Source: Streptomyces sp. H27-H1
GTDB taxonomy: Bacteria > Actinomycetota > Actinomycetes > Streptomycetales > Streptomycetaceae
Assembly (NCBI RefSeq): GCF_026627445.1
Contig: NZ_JAPNLJ010000015.1
Location: forward strand, 124,001-188,000
Direction of reading: 5' to 3'
DNA: 64,000 nucleotides
Part shown: positions 24,349 to 34,248 of the stretch, one piece after another
How the letters are laid out: each line of letters begins with the position of its first letter
Position numbering within the stretch: position 1 is the stretch's first letter
Notes under the pieces: generated by a model
Seen by the model: only the letters and a program-made list of their open reading frames with translations
The model's database searches: none
Told to the model about the DNA's origin: nothing
Position numbers and translations under genes: made by a program

Positions 24349-25836
24349 TCAGCCGCGCCGGGCGAACGCCGCGACGTCGAGCGGGGTCCGCGGCGTCGGC
24401 CGGCGCGGCGGGGTCAGCGCGATGGGACGCCGGAAGGAGCCGTGGCGGGCGATCTCCCGGACCGTCTCGCGCAGGGCCTCCAGGAATCCGTCCATGGTGC
24501 GGCGGGCGGCCGGGGTGTCCGAGTAGATCGAGTTCATGTGCAGCCCGTCCGTGTCCCGCTGGAACCAGGAACAGGCGCCGTTCGCCTGGGCCGACCACAC
24601 GTGGGAGGTGGGCCGCCAGTCCTCGTGGCGCTCGGCGCCCGGACACTTGCGCATGTCGATGTACGAGAAGAAGTTCACCGGGTAGGGCCAGGAGCGCGCC
24701 GCGAACTCGCGGGGCGCGAGCAACTCCCAGGCGCGCACGAACGGCACGTCGATATGGTCGATCATCTCGCCGAACCCGGCCCGCACGGACGCCATCACCT
24801 GCTCGAAGTCCCGGCCGGGCGAGGCGTCGAACTCGATGGGCATGGTGTTGACGAACCAGCCCACCGAGTTGGCCCACCCGGCCCGGCCGCGCTCGCTCAC
24901 CGGCATGAACCCCCGGTAGACCCCCGGCCCGCCCGCCTCGCGCAGACAGACCGCGACCGCGGCCAGCACGCCCATGAACGGCTTGCCGTCCACCGCCAGG
25001 CACGCCTTCTCGAAGACCTCCGCCTCGGCGGCGTCCAGGAGCGGAGAGGCCTCGTTCACGATGGAGTACATCTGCCCCGGCCGCACGCCCAGTTCGAGCG
25101 GGAAGCGTGGGAAGAACTCGCCGTCGCCGCGCGCCATGAACTCCTTCCAGTAGCCCAGCCGCTCGTCGTCCGCGTCGATGGACAGGTAGCGGCCGCGCTG
25201 CTCCTCGGCGAAGTCGAGATAGCTCGGCGCGGGCGCCGGATCGAGGTGCTCGCCGCGGCGCAGGGCCTCGTAGGCGCTCTGCACCTCCTGGACCACGATG
25301 GGCATCGACATGCCGTCGCAGACGATGTGGTCGAAGGCGAGGTAGACGGTCGCGGACTCCTCGCGCAGCACCGCGCCCATGGTGAACAGCGGCCAGGCCA
25401 GCGTGTCGATGCTCCGCTTGAACCGCTCCACCAGGAAGCCGGTGAGCTCGTCGGTGCGGTCGAACTCGGCCACCGGGACTGTGTCCAGGGCCAGTTCGGT
25501 GGCGGGAATCGGAGCGCATGCCAACTCCCCTGCCAGGCGCCGGAATTCGCAACGCAACACCTCGTGGCGGCGTACGAACGCCAACAGGGAGAGGCTCAGG
25601 GCGTCTTCGTCCAGCGGGCCCGCGACCTCGAAGGTGACCGCGATCCACGAGGCGGTGGGGTCGTCGGCCGCACGGCTCTCCTCGGCGACGGTGAAGTGCT
25701 TGTCCTGGTTGAAGGAGGCCCTCCTGTCCGCCGCGCCGTCCGGGCCGGGAGCCTGCGCCCCCGCCGTGGACCGCAACCGCCACTCGACGACCCGACCGGG
25801 CGCCATGTGGTGCATCTCCAGAGGAAACTGCCGCAT
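24349..25836 (-). CDS. Stand-alone condensation-domain protein
   Basis: 495 aa; ATG 25836 follows AAGGGA. It is a complete condensation fold: N-lobe HEVLRCEFRR, catalytic motif HIVCDG (His170, Asp174), FAEEQRGRY, then the C-lobe NSVGWFVNTMPIEF and the floor-loop region. No carrier or adenylation domain is attached or adjacent. Such free-standing condensation enzymes join acyl or aminoacyl carriers or make esters and amides in natural-product pathways. Partner proteins must be encoded elsewhere. The DNA context suggests a single gene with its own promoter. Confidence 0.85.
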   Translation of the reverse strand: MRQFPLEMHHMAPGRVVEWRLRSTAGAQAPGPDGAADRRASFNQDKHFTVAEESRAADDPTASWIAVTFEVAGPLDEDALSLSLLAFVRRHEVLRCEFRRLAGELACAPIPATELALDTVPVAEFDRTDELTGFLVERFKRSIDTLAWPLFTMGAVLREESATVYLAFDHIVCDGMSMPIVVQEVQSAYEALRRGEHLDPAPAPSYLDFAEEQRGRYLSIDADDERLGYWKEFMARGDGEFFPRFPLELGVRPGQMYSIVNEASPLLDAAEAEVFEKACLAVDGKPFMGVLAAVAVCLREAGGPGVYRGFMPVSERGRAGWANSVGWFVNTMPIEFDASPGRDFEQVMASVRAGFGEMIDHIDVPFVRAWELLAPREFAARSWPYPVNFFSYIDMRKCPGAERHEDWRPTSHVWSAQANGACSWFQRDTDGLHMNSIYSDTPAARRTMDGFLEALRETVREIARHGSFRRPIALTPPRRPTPRTPLDVAAFARRG

Positions 25837-25977
25837 TCCGTCATCCCTTCGACCCCCGAGTCAACCCCGAGCGCCTAACGACATCCGGGGCACGGAAGTG
25901 ACGCGCGCTACGGGTTCAACGGAAGCGGCGCAGGCGTACGCGCGGCCCTTGCGGGCCCTCGGCGGCTCTGGCGAGCG

Positions 25978-26967
25978 TCACAGCCCGTCCGCTGTCGCGG
26001 CGTCCTGGCCCGCGGGGGACGCGTCATCGGGGCGCAGTTCGATGTGGTCCGCGGCGAGGTCCACCGCCACCCGGTGCTCCATGCCGAGGGCCTCCAGGAA
26101 CTTCTGCGGGAGCTGTACCCGACCCGTGCGGTCGAGCATCACGTACTCCCGCTCGCTCACCGACTCGGCGCCGTGCTCGTCGGTGACCGTACGGCGCAGC
26201 ACCTCACTGCTGGTGCGGCCGTCGCGCATCGCCACTGTGCGCCGGACCTCGCCCGCGACGAGCGGGTCGTGGGTGACGATGACCACGGTCGCACCCAGTT
26301 CCCGGTTGACGGTGCGGAAGGCCTCGAAGACCGCCCCGCCCGTCTCGGAGTCCAGCTCACCGGTCGGCTCGTCGGCGAGCAGCACCGAGGGGTCATTGGC
26401 CATGGCCACCGCGATGGCCACGCGCTGCTGCTGGCCGCCGGAGAGCTCGGCGGGGCGCCGGTCCGCCAGATCGCCGATCTCCAGGGCTTCGAGGAGTTCG
26501 CCGGTGCGGACCGCGTGCCGTTTGGCGGCTGAGCGCCGGCCACCCTTCAACTGCATGGGCAGGGCGATGTTCTGCGCCGTCGTCAGGAAGGGGAGCAGGT
26601 TGCGGGCCGTCTGCTGCCAGACGAAGCCGACCGCCTCGCGCCGGTAGCGCAGCCGGTCGCGCGCCGACATCTCCAGCAGGTCGTAGCCGCCGACACTTGC
26701 GGTGCCGGCCGTGGGCACGTCCAGTCCCGCGAGAATGTTCAGCAGCGTGGACTTCCCGCTGCCGGACGCGCCGACCAGGGCCATCAGATCGCCCTGCTCC
26801 ACGGTCAGTTCCAGTCCCTGCAGGGCCTGCACCTCGACCCCGTCCGTACTGAAGATCCTCACCAGGCGGTCGCAGGCAATGGCCGTGTCCGCGCCGTGCC
26901 GGCGGGGTGCGGACTCGGCCAGGGCCTGCCGCCGCAGCTCGTCGTAGGTGGGCTGATCGCTGTTCAC
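25978..26967 (-). CDS. ABC transporter ATP-binding protein (MacB/LolD type) with C-terminal AbrB-like segment
   Basis: 329 aa from GTG 26967, which overlaps the upstream permease stop as GTGA. Walker A GASGSGKST, signature LSGGQQQRVAIA, Walker B VLLADEPTGELD and the switch His (VTHD) are intact; the sequence groups with the export ATPases that drive FtsX/MacB permeases. After residue 250 there is an extra ~70 residues (EYVMLDRTGRVQLPQKFLEALG) resembling an AbrB/SpoVT-like swapped-hairpin dimerisation motif, unusual for the family. Last gene of a three-gene operon with two permeases. Confidence 0.9.
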   Translation of the reverse strand: MNSDQPTYDELRRQALAESAPRRHGADTAIACDRLVRIFSTDGVEVQALQGLELTVEQGDLMALVGASGSGKSTLLNILAGLDVPTAGTASVGGYDLLEMSARDRLRYRREAVGFVWQQTARNLLPFLTTAQNIALPMQLKGGRRSAAKRHAVRTGELLEALEIGDLADRRPAELSGGQQQRVAIAVAMANDPSVLLADEPTGELDSETGGAVFEAFRTVNRELGATVVIVTHDPLVAGEVRRTVAMRDGRTSSEVLRRTVTDEHGAESVSEREYVMLDRTGRVQLPQKFLEALGMEHRVAVDLAADHIELRPDDASPAGQDAATADGL

Positions 26968-29786
26968 CGCTGGTCTCCCGCTCTCAACTCGGTCGTGATC
27001 TGTCGCCTGCCGGAGACCGCCGCCTCCGCGAGCACGGCCCCCGCGACGAGGGCGGCGAGGCCCAGCGCCTGGGTCAGTACGGGCCGCACGAGGACCGGCA
27101 GGCCGTCCGGAATCTTCGCCCCGACCAGTGTGGACAGGTCCACTGCCGGGCCCAGCAGGGCGACGGCCCCCGCCGCGAGGAGGGCGCCGCCGAGCGCGGC
27201 GGCCAGGGCCAGGGGCACCGACTCCGCCAGGATCAGCAGCACACCCTGGCGGGGACGCAGTCCCATCGTGCGCAGCCGCGCGAGGAGCGCCGCCCGGTCC
27301 GGGGCGGCGCGGACCAGGGTCAGCAGGACGGCCAGCAGGGCGAAGCCCGCGGCGCCGGCCAGGGAGGCCCAGAACAGCCGCTCGGCCGAGCGCTGCAGCG
27401 GGTCGGAGCCCAGCTGGGCAGCCGTGGCGGAGCTGGTCCGGACGCGGTACCGGTCCTCGGCGGCCCCCGGGTCCTCGGCGCGCACCAGTTGCTCCAGCCG
27501 GTGCTGGTCGACCGTGCCGAGCGCGTACCAGCCGTTGGGCGGTCCCATCTGGGGCACGGCGGCCAGGACCGGTGCGGCGGGCAGCACCACGGTGGTGAAC
27601 TTGGCGCCGGGCCGGGTGGGCGTGCCGTTGACCACTCCGACCACCGCCAGTTTCAGTTTCCCGCCGTTGTCCAGGCGCAGTTCGAAGCCGGAGGTGTCGT
27701 CGTCGGCGAGGTCCCCGCTGATCAGCGCGGGTACCGTCGTGCCCGAGGTACCCGCCGCGCCGGTCGCCAGGAGCGCCGGATCGAACTCTCCGCGCCCGAG
27801 GGCGCGGGACAGTTTCGCGTATTCCACCGGGTCCGCGACGATCACCGAGACCTGGGTGCTGCCCGCCTTGGTGCCGTAGAGGAACACGTTGTCGTCGTTC
27901 CACAGCCGCACCGACGACCGCACGCCGGGCAGAGCGGCCGCCGCCTTGGTGACCGCTTCCGGCAGCGTGCCGCCGAGCGTCGAGATCTGTGCGTCCCCGC
28001 CGACGGCCTCGCGCGCGGCCTGGACGCGGGAGTCGGCCATCGCCGTCAGCACCGTGGCGCCGAAGCCCCCGGTGGTGACGGCCAGCAGCATCGCGATGAG
28101 CGGCAGTACGGACGGACGTGCCCGCCCCGAGGTGCCCCGCGCGGCGCGCGCCAGCCCGAGGAAACCGATCAGCCCCGCGCCCCGCCCGGCCGCCCGGGCC
28201 AGCGCCCCGACCAGGGCGGGCTGGAGCCGGGCCAGCAGCAGACCGCCGCAGAGCGCCAGCAGCAGCGGGGCGGCGACCAGCAGTGGGTCCACGCCGGCGC
28301 CGGCCGGAGCGACCCCGCGCGAGCGGACCTCGAACACGGCCGCCGCCGTGGCGGCCAGTACGAGCACTTCGGCGACCAGGCGCCGTCGCGGAGCCGGCCC
28401 GCGCGCCGGCGCGAGCAGCACGGCTGCCCGTAGCGGGAAGGCCAGCAGGGCCAGGAGCGTGGCCGCCGCGGCGGCCAGCAGGGAGCCCGCGGAGCGGGGG
28501 GTGGGCAGCAGGACCAGGGCGATTGCCGTCGCGAGCGCGGCGGCCGGCAGGACGGTGACCGCGTTCTCCGCGAGGAGCCGGCGAACGATGCCCGCGCGCG
28601 AACCGCCGCGGGCGAGCAACAGCCGCAGTTCGGCCTCGCGCCGGTCCCCGGTGAGCGCGGCCGCCAGGCAGAACACCACGAAGGCCACCCCCGCCACGCC
28701 CGCCGGGCCCATCGCGGCGAGCGGCGCGGCCGCCTGGCGCCGGGCCTCTGCCTGGGTGAACAGTTCGGGCAGGTGGGAGGTGACGGCGAGATCGCGCCGC
28801 TGGGTCTCCCGGGTCAGCCGTGAGGAGGTCGGGCCGGTCACGTAGGAGGCGACCGCCTCGGCCGTGGCGGGCAGTTGGTCGGCCCGCAGCACGGTGGTGT
28901 CCACGGGGATCCGCCAGAAGTCCTGGGTGCCCCGCTCACTGCCCTCGCCCCATTGGCCGAGCCGGTCGAGCGACTCGGGGCCCACGAGGCCGTCGAACCG
29001 CCAGAACGGCTCCGGCGGGTGGGTCGGGGTCTGGGACTGGCAGGCGCGGACGATGCAGCCGAGATCGGTCCAGAAGTCCTCGGCCTCGTCGTTCACGCTG
29101 AACAGCCCGACGACCTCCGCCTTGGCGGGCACCCCGTCCATGCCCGCGAAGGTTTCGAGCACCATGCCGAGCCGGGCGCCGACGGTCTTCGCGGCGCTCT
29201 GCGACAGCACGACGGGCACGGGGGCGCCAGGTGCGGCGGCGGCTCCCGGCCAGCGCCCTTCCACCAGCCGCACGTGGCCGGCGGCCTCCCGCAGGTGGGT
29301 GAGGCCGAGCCGGGGAGGGATGCCCTCGGGCGCGGTCAGCCCGGGGTTGGCGAGCGAGCGGGGGTCGGCGGCGACGCCGTGGACGGGGCCCGAGGCGGCG
29401 ACGGAGAATCCGGGGGCGGTCGCCGCGACCAGCTTGGCCAGTACCTCGTCCAGCTCCTGCGGCGTCTGGTTCCCGTAGCGGGGGCTCGCGCTGACCGACA
29501 GGCTGGTCTGACCGGGACCGCGCGACTCCAGGAAGGAGCGCAGCGCCTGGTCGGTGCCCCGGTCCATGGCGCGCGGCAGCGCGGCGCACAGCAGGACGGC
29601 CACGAAGGCCAGGGCCGCGCCGAGCAGGGTGCTCAGCGGGGTCGCGCGCAGCCGGGTCCGCACCCAGGGCGCGGGCGGGGGCACGGCGCGCGGTGAGGTC
29701 CCGCCCGCCGCTGACGGGCGGTCCTGCGCCGGGCCGGTCCCGTCCGGGGTGCGCCGGTCGGCGTTGGTCGCGGCCGGCCCGGTCAT
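26964..29786 (-). CDS. FtsX-like ABC transporter permease
   Basis: 940 aa. ATG 29786 overlaps the preceding permease gene (ATGA). One N-terminal membrane segment precedes a ~300-residue extracellular domain, then two FtsX blocks of three to four helices (AAPLAAMGPAGVAGVAFVVFC; the closing block near ALAAALGGALLAAGAVALLGP) with a multi-helix insert. Exporters of this type move lipids, peptides or act mechanically; this one's substrate is unknown. It works with the coupled ATPase and its longer paralogue upstream. Confidence 0.88.
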   Translation of the reverse strand: MTGPAATNADRRTPDGTGPAQDRPSAAGGTSPRAVPPPAPWVRTRLRATPLSTLLGAALAFVAVLLCAALPRAMDRGTDQALRSFLESRGPGQTSLSVSASPRYGNQTPQELDEVLAKLVAATAPGFSVAASGPVHGVAADPRSLANPGLTAPEGIPPRLGLTHLREAAGHVRLVEGRWPGAAAAPGAPVPVVLSQSAAKTVGARLGMVLETFAGMDGVPAKAEVVGLFSVNDEAEDFWTDLGCIVRACQSQTPTHPPEPFWRFDGLVGPESLDRLGQWGEGSERGTQDFWRIPVDTTVLRADQLPATAEAVASYVTGPTSSRLTRETQRRDLAVTSHLPELFTQAEARRQAAAPLAAMGPAGVAGVAFVVFCLAAALTGDRREAELRLLLARGGSRAGIVRRLLAENAVTVLPAAALATAIALVLLPTPRSAGSLLAAAAATLLALLAFPLRAAVLLAPARGPAPRRRLVAEVLVLAATAAAVFEVRSRGVAPAGAGVDPLLVAAPLLLALCGGLLLARLQPALVGALARAAGRGAGLIGFLGLARAARGTSGRARPSVLPLIAMLLAVTTGGFGATVLTAMADSRVQAAREAVGGDAQISTLGGTLPEAVTKAAAALPGVRSSVRLWNDDNVFLYGTKAGSTQVSVIVADPVEYAKLSRALGRGEFDPALLATGAAGTSGTTVPALISGDLADDDTSGFELRLDNGGKLKLAVVGVVNGTPTRPGAKFTTVVLPAAPVLAAVPQMGPPNGWYALGTVDQHRLEQLVRAEDPGAAEDRYRVRTSSATAAQLGSDPLQRSAERLFWASLAGAAGFALLAVLLTLVRAAPDRAALLARLRTMGLRPRQGVLLILAESVPLALAAALGGALLAAGAVALLGPAVDLSTLVGAKIPDGLPVLVRPVLTQALGLAALVAGAVLAEAAVSGRRQITTELRAGDQR

Positions 29787-32700
29787 ATGTCCTCCACGTG
29801 CCGCAGCCGGTCGGCCGGCTTCGAGCGGTTCTGATTGCGCCGGCCGCCGAAGACCGCGGACAGCAGCGGTACGGCGGCGATGGCGGCGGCGAGCAGCAGG
29901 GTCCGGGCCGCGGGCAGGTCCACCAGGACCTCGGGCACCGGGCGCCCGGCGGCCGGGGTCAGCACGGTCAGCGGTACGAGGAGATGGACGATGACCGCGC
30001 CCAGGCCCAGCCCGACCGCGGTACCGAGCCCCACGAGCACGCAGCTCTCGGCAGTGGCCGTCCGGGCCAGGTCCCGGCTCCGGGCCCCCAGCGCCAGCAG
30101 TACCGAGAACTCCCGGGCCCGCTCACGGGCGGCGGCCGCGGCGGCCGCCGCGAAACCGATCGCGGCCAGCACCGCGCAGGCCACCGCGAGCGCGGCCAGT
30201 GCCCCTTGCGGGCCCGCGCTGAGCGGATCGTCGAGCAGGGTCCTGGCGACCTCCGCGCGCAGCCGCACCTGCTGGGAGCCCGCGCCGGAGCGCAGTTCCG
30301 CGGCGGCGCGGGCGGGAGCCGGGTCGTCGGCGGAGGCGGCGGGCAGCCACCATTCTCCGGGCGTCGGCAGCTCCCGGCCGCCCGTCGCGAGGATCCGGCC
30401 GGCGGTGGCCAGGTCGACGGCGACCGCGGTGTCGCCGGCCACGGGCAGCGAGCCGACCGCGGCGGTGACCCGGACCGGAAGGGTGACGTCGTCGAGTTTG
30501 ACCGGCACCAGATCGCCCACGTTCCCGCCGACCGAGGCCAGGTAGGCCCGGGTGGCGATCCCGGGGATCTCGGCGGCCGCAGCGGGTCCCGGCGTCAGGG
30601 CGAGCTGTACGCCGCCGCGTTCGCCGGAACCGTCCCGGTAGCGCAGCCGCACCAGGGCGGAGCCGCCCGGTGCGGGCGCGGAGCCCGCGAGCAGCTCGGC
30701 GGCCGGGGCGCCGTCGGTGAGCGCCGGGGCCGACAGCTGCCAGTCGGGTGCGGGCACGGCGACGGGGGCCGCCGCTCCGTCCCGGGTCTGCGCGACCGCG
30801 AGGCCGCGTACGGTCAGCTCGTCGAAGATTTTGGCGGTGGCGGCGGGCTCACCGGAACCGGCACCCGGATCGGCGTTCGGATCCGCGCCGGGGAGCGGGC
30901 CTTCCAGGTCGTACGAGAACACGAGCCCGGCCACGCTGAGCGGGGTGGCGGCCGACCCGATGGGGGCGCCGAGCATCGTGCTGACGTGCATCGACAGGGT
31001 GGCGTCACCGCTCTCCGGGAGCTGGACCATCGGCACCCGGTAGGTGATGCCGAACCGGTCGCGCAGCAGCAGCCCGAGGCCGGTGCGGCCGCCCGCACCG
31101 GCGGACCGTACGGAGACCGAGAGGTCGATGCGCTCAGGGTGACCGGGGAGGGGGAGACCGGTGGCGGCAGGCGCGGGAGCGGGGGCCAGGGGGGCGAACA
31201 GCTCCCGCATGCCGCGCCCGTCCCGCAGATCGGGCCGCAGGGCGAGCCGGTCGGCGGCGGCCGCCGCGTCCAGCGCCATCACCTGGCCGGTGCGCCCGCC
31301 CGGCAGATCATGCCGGGTCCGGAGCACCGGCAGCACGCGCTCACCGCCGGGCAGCGCCGCGTACCGGCCGCCCCGGCCCAGCGGGGGGAGGTCGCTGCCC
31401 GATATCAACAGGCCCCCGGCGGTGGTGAAATCGGCCTGGTCGCGCTGGGACGCGGACCACGCGGTGTGCTGGCCCAGCGCGAGGACCCCACTGGAGACGG
31501 CGAGTACGAGCAGCAGCACCGGCCCCGTGGCCCGGCCGGGCCGGCGGGCCAGCTGCCAGCCGACGAGCGCCGGACCCAGGCCCCGGCCCCGGGCGGCGAT
31601 GCGCGCGCCGAGCCGCGCCGCGAAGGGCAGCAGCCGCAGCACCAGCAGGGTGCCCGCGCACAGGGCCAGCGTCGGGGCGGCGACCAGCACCGGGTCCACG
31701 CCGAAGAGTCCGTCGGACCGCGTCGCCGGGCCGGACCCGGCGGCGCCGTACCGGGAGAGCTGCTGGTAGGCGAGTACGGCCAGGGCCACCAGCGCCAGGT
31801 CCGCGCCGGAGCGGGCGGCGCCGGCGACCAGCGCCTGGCGGCGGCCCGCCCGGTGCAGGGCGGCCGAGGCGACGCCCCGCAGGACGACCGGGAGGGTGGT
31901 CAGCACGACGCACCCGAGGGCGCAGCCCGCCGCGACGGGCCAGAGCGGCCAGCTCCGGGTGACCGCGAACGGGACGTGGGCCAGGGAGCCGTAGCCACCG
32001 AGCAGACGCAGCAGCGGCGGCGTCAGCAGCGGCGCGAGGAGGGCGCCGGGCAGCGCCAGCAGCAGCGACTGGGCCGCGGTGAGGACACCGAGTCGGCCGC
32101 GGGAGGCGCCGCGCGCGACGACCAGGGCCCGCTCGGACTCCTGGCGCTCGGTCAGCAGGTGCGAGACCAGCAGCAGCGCCGCCCCGGCGAGTACGGCGAG
32201 TTGCAGCGCGCCGACCAGCAGGGTGGAGCGGGCAACGGTCAGGCCCGACCTCAACTCCTCGAGCAGCGCCGGAAGTTCGGTCGTCAGGTGGAGCCCGGAT
32301 ACCTCCTGGAACTCCTTGGAGGCCTTGGTAGCCCGCGCGCGGACCGCCTCGGCCCCGGCGGCGTCCACGCCTGAGAAGTCGGCGCTGAGCAGCACGGCGC
32401 GGCTGTCCTGGGGCAGCCCGCCCGCGGTGAAGACGGAATCGTCCACCAGCAGCGGGCCGTACGTGGCGAATCCGGCCACCTGGAGCCCGCGCGCACCGAG
32501 CGGATCGAGCCGCCAGTACGGGGCGTCCGGGTCGGCCGCCCGGTAGACGCCGGTCACCAGCACGCTCAGCGGGGAGCCGCCGTACCGGTCGTCGAGCCGC
32601 ACCTCGGCGGGCAACGCCCCCTCGGCCAGCCCGAGCCGGTCCAGCGCCGCCTTCGGCACGGCCACGGGAACCGGGCCGCCCCGAGTGGAGACCGGCCCCG

Positions 32701-33112
32701 GGACGGGCTGCGGCCAGGTGCCCGAGAGGAGGCGCACGCGCTCCTTGGCGAAGGCCGCCAGCAGCGTCAGATCGGCGTCCTTGCCCGGGGTGTGCGGGCC
32801 CGGCAGCCCGTACGAACGGCTGCGCGCGACACCCTCGGCGGCGACCGGGAGGGGGTCGAAGAGCTCGCGCGCGAAGCCCCGTACCGCCTCGTCGTCCTTG
32901 GCCCGGTCGGCCGTCGGGTGCCCACCGGTGACCAGTACCGTGCCGCGCGCGAGTCCCGGCCCCTGGAGGGCCTGGCGCAGTCCGGCGTCGCCCACTCCGC
33001 GGGTGAAGGCGAAGAGCGCGGTGAGCACGGTCGTGGTGATCAAAACGGTGAGCAGTACGGCGGCGGCGAGCGGCAATCGCCCGCGCAGCCGGCGCACGAC
33101 GAAGCCGAGCAT
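29783..33112 (-). CDS. Giant FtsX-like ABC transporter permease
   Basis: 1109 aa; ATG 33112 follows GGAGGAAC and begins MLGFVVRRLRGRLPLAAAVL, the usual short basic head before helix 1. The order is helix, ~270-residue outer domain, FtsX block, central helices, second outer domain, final FtsX block (LAALAVACAVLAAIGFAAAA, then DLARTATAESCVLVGLGTAVG). Similar in plan to the coupled second permease, so the two probably form a heterodimer over the shared ATPase. It diverges from another ABC ATPase gene. Confidence 0.88.
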   Translation of the reverse strand: MLGFVVRRLRGRLPLAAAVLLTVLITTTVLTALFAFTRGVGDAGLRQALQGPGLARGTVLVTGGHPTADRAKDDEAVRGFARELFDPLPVAAEGVARSRSYGLPGPHTPGKDADLTLLAAFAKERVRLLSGTWPQPVPGPVSTRGGPVPVAVPKAALDRLGLAEGALPAEVRLDDRYGGSPLSVLVTGVYRAADPDAPYWRLDPLGARGLQVAGFATYGPLLVDDSVFTAGGLPQDSRAVLLSADFSGVDAAGAEAVRARATKASKEFQEVSGLHLTTELPALLEELRSGLTVARSTLLVGALQLAVLAGAALLLVSHLLTERQESERALVVARGASRGRLGVLTAAQSLLLALPGALLAPLLTPPLLRLLGGYGSLAHVPFAVTRSWPLWPVAAGCALGCVVLTTLPVVLRGVASAALHRAGRRQALVAGAARSGADLALVALAVLAYQQLSRYGAAGSGPATRSDGLFGVDPVLVAAPTLALCAGTLLVLRLLPFAARLGARIAARGRGLGPALVGWQLARRPGRATGPVLLLVLAVSSGVLALGQHTAWSASQRDQADFTTAGGLLISGSDLPPLGRGGRYAALPGGERVLPVLRTRHDLPGGRTGQVMALDAAAAADRLALRPDLRDGRGMRELFAPLAPAPAPAATGLPLPGHPERIDLSVSVRSAGAGGRTGLGLLLRDRFGITYRVPMVQLPESGDATLSMHVSTMLGAPIGSAATPLSVAGLVFSYDLEGPLPGADPNADPGAGSGEPAATAKIFDELTVRGLAVAQTRDGAAAPVAVPAPDWQLSAPALTDGAPAAELLAGSAPAPGGSALVRLRYRDGSGERGGVQLALTPGPAAAAEIPGIATRAYLASVGGNVGDLVPVKLDDVTLPVRVTAAVGSLPVAGDTAVAVDLATAGRILATGGRELPTPGEWWLPAASADDPAPARAAAELRSGAGSQQVRLRAEVARTLLDDPLSAGPQGALAALAVACAVLAAIGFAAAAAAAARERAREFSVLLALGARSRDLARTATAESCVLVGLGTAVGLGLGAVIVHLLVPLTVLTPAAGRPVPEVLVDLPAARTLLLAAAIAAVPLLSAVFGGRRNQNRSKPADRLRHVEDI

Positions 33113-33289
33113 GTGCCTGTTCCTCCCCCGCACCGGACTGGTAGCCCCGGATACCGGACGATGCTGCCAGATTCGAACAGATAGCGGAAGGGACTTGCGT
33201 GAAGGGTGCAACGGATGAACAAATCGACGGGGCGGGGCCCTCGCAAGGTCGTCTTCATCCGCTCATCCGCTTGGAGGGGGAGCCGCAGC

Positions 33290-34093
33290 ATGACGCAGGA
33301 GCAGGAACGGCGACAGGACACCGAGGCGCCGCCGATGGTGGTGGTGGACGGCGTGCGGCGCAGTTTCGGGACGGGGCCGCAGGCCGTGCACGCACTGCGC
33401 GGAGTCTCCTTCGAGGTCCGCCGCGGCGAACTCACCGCGCTCAAGGGAAGGTCGGGTTCCGGCAAGACCACCCTGCTGAACCTGGTCGGCGGCCTCGACA
33501 CCCCGACCGGCGGCAGCGTCGCCCTCGACGGCACCGATCTGGCCGGCCTGGACGAGGACGGCCGCCTCGCGCTGCGCCGCGACCGGATCGGTTTCGTGTT
33601 CCAGTCCTTCGGCCTGATCCCGGCGCTGACCGCGGCCGAGAACGTCGGAGTCCCGATGCGGCTGCGCAAGGTACCGGCGAAGCAGCGCGAGGAACGGGCC
33701 CGCACCCTGCTCGCCCTCGTCGGCCTCTCCGACCACACCGAGCAGCGCCCCGGCGAGCTCTCCGGCGGCCAGCAGCAGCGGGTCGCCGTCGCGCGCGCCC
33801 TCGCGAACGAACCCGACCTGATCATCGCCGACGAGCCGACCGGCCAGCTCGACTCCGACACGGGCCGTCAGATCATGCGGCTGCTGCGCGCGGTGGTGCG
33901 CAGCGAGGGGGTCACCGCGCTGGTCGCCACGCACGACCCGGCGCTGATGGAACTGGCGGACCGGGTGGTGGAACTGTGCGACGGCCGGATCGTGGAGGCG
34001 GAGATCGCGCAGGCGGACACGGCGTCGCCGGCAGGAGGCCCGTCGCCGCAAGCCGCCTCGGCCGCCGGACCGGCTCCCGGGAACCTGCCCTAG
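33290..34093 (+). CDS. ABC transporter ATP-binding protein (LolD/MacB type)
   Basis: 267 aa; ATG 33290 is preceded by GGAGGGGGAG, while an in-frame upstream codon lacks a site. Walker A GRSGSGKTT, Q-loop FVFQSFGLIPALT, signature LSGGQQQRVAVA, Walker B LIIADEPTGQLD and H-loop ATHDPAL are intact. It stands divergent to the permease operon, 177 bp apart, and could energise the giant permeases. No permease follows it on its own strand except a decayed remnant in the opposite orientation. Confidence 0.9.
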   Translation: MTQEQERRQDTEAPPMVVVDGVRRSFGTGPQAVHALRGVSFEVRRGELTALKGRSGSGKTTLLNLVGGLDTPTGGSVALDGTDLAGLDEDGRLALRRDRIGFVFQSFGLIPALTAAENVGVPMRLRKVPAKQREERARTLLALVGLSDHTEQRPGELSGGQQQRVAVARALANEPDLIIADEPTGQLDSDTGRQIMRLLRAVVRSEGVTALVATHDPALMELADRVVELCDGRIVEAEIAQADTASPAGGPSPQAASAAGPAPGNLP

Positions 34094-34130
34094 GCCGCAG
34101 GCCGGGCCCGGCGGGGCGGACTCGAGGGCC

Positions 34131-34229
34131 CTACTCGGTGTGCAGGGCCGCGGCGATGGTCATCCGGGCCGCCGAACGGGCCGGGACCAGCGCGCCCAGG
34201 ACGGCGATCGCGACCCCCGCGCACAGCAT
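34131..34229 (-). pseudogene. 3' remnant of an FtsX-type permease gene
   Basis: The last 32 codons of an FtsX-like permease remain: VAIAVLGALVPARSAARMTI followed by AAALHTE and a TAG stop. The pattern VPARSAARM...ALxTE is the normal end of MacB/FtsX permeases. The rest of the gene is missing; the sequence passes directly into the end of a broken ATPase gene on the same strand. Confidence 0.7.
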
Positions 34230-34248
34230 CCGGGCACGGGTGCTGGGG

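Noticed and set aside
29693..32374. Plus-strand open frame of 893 codons opposite the giant permease
   Set aside because: Frame shadow of a GC-rich gene, Gln/Gly/Arg-rich with no fold signature.
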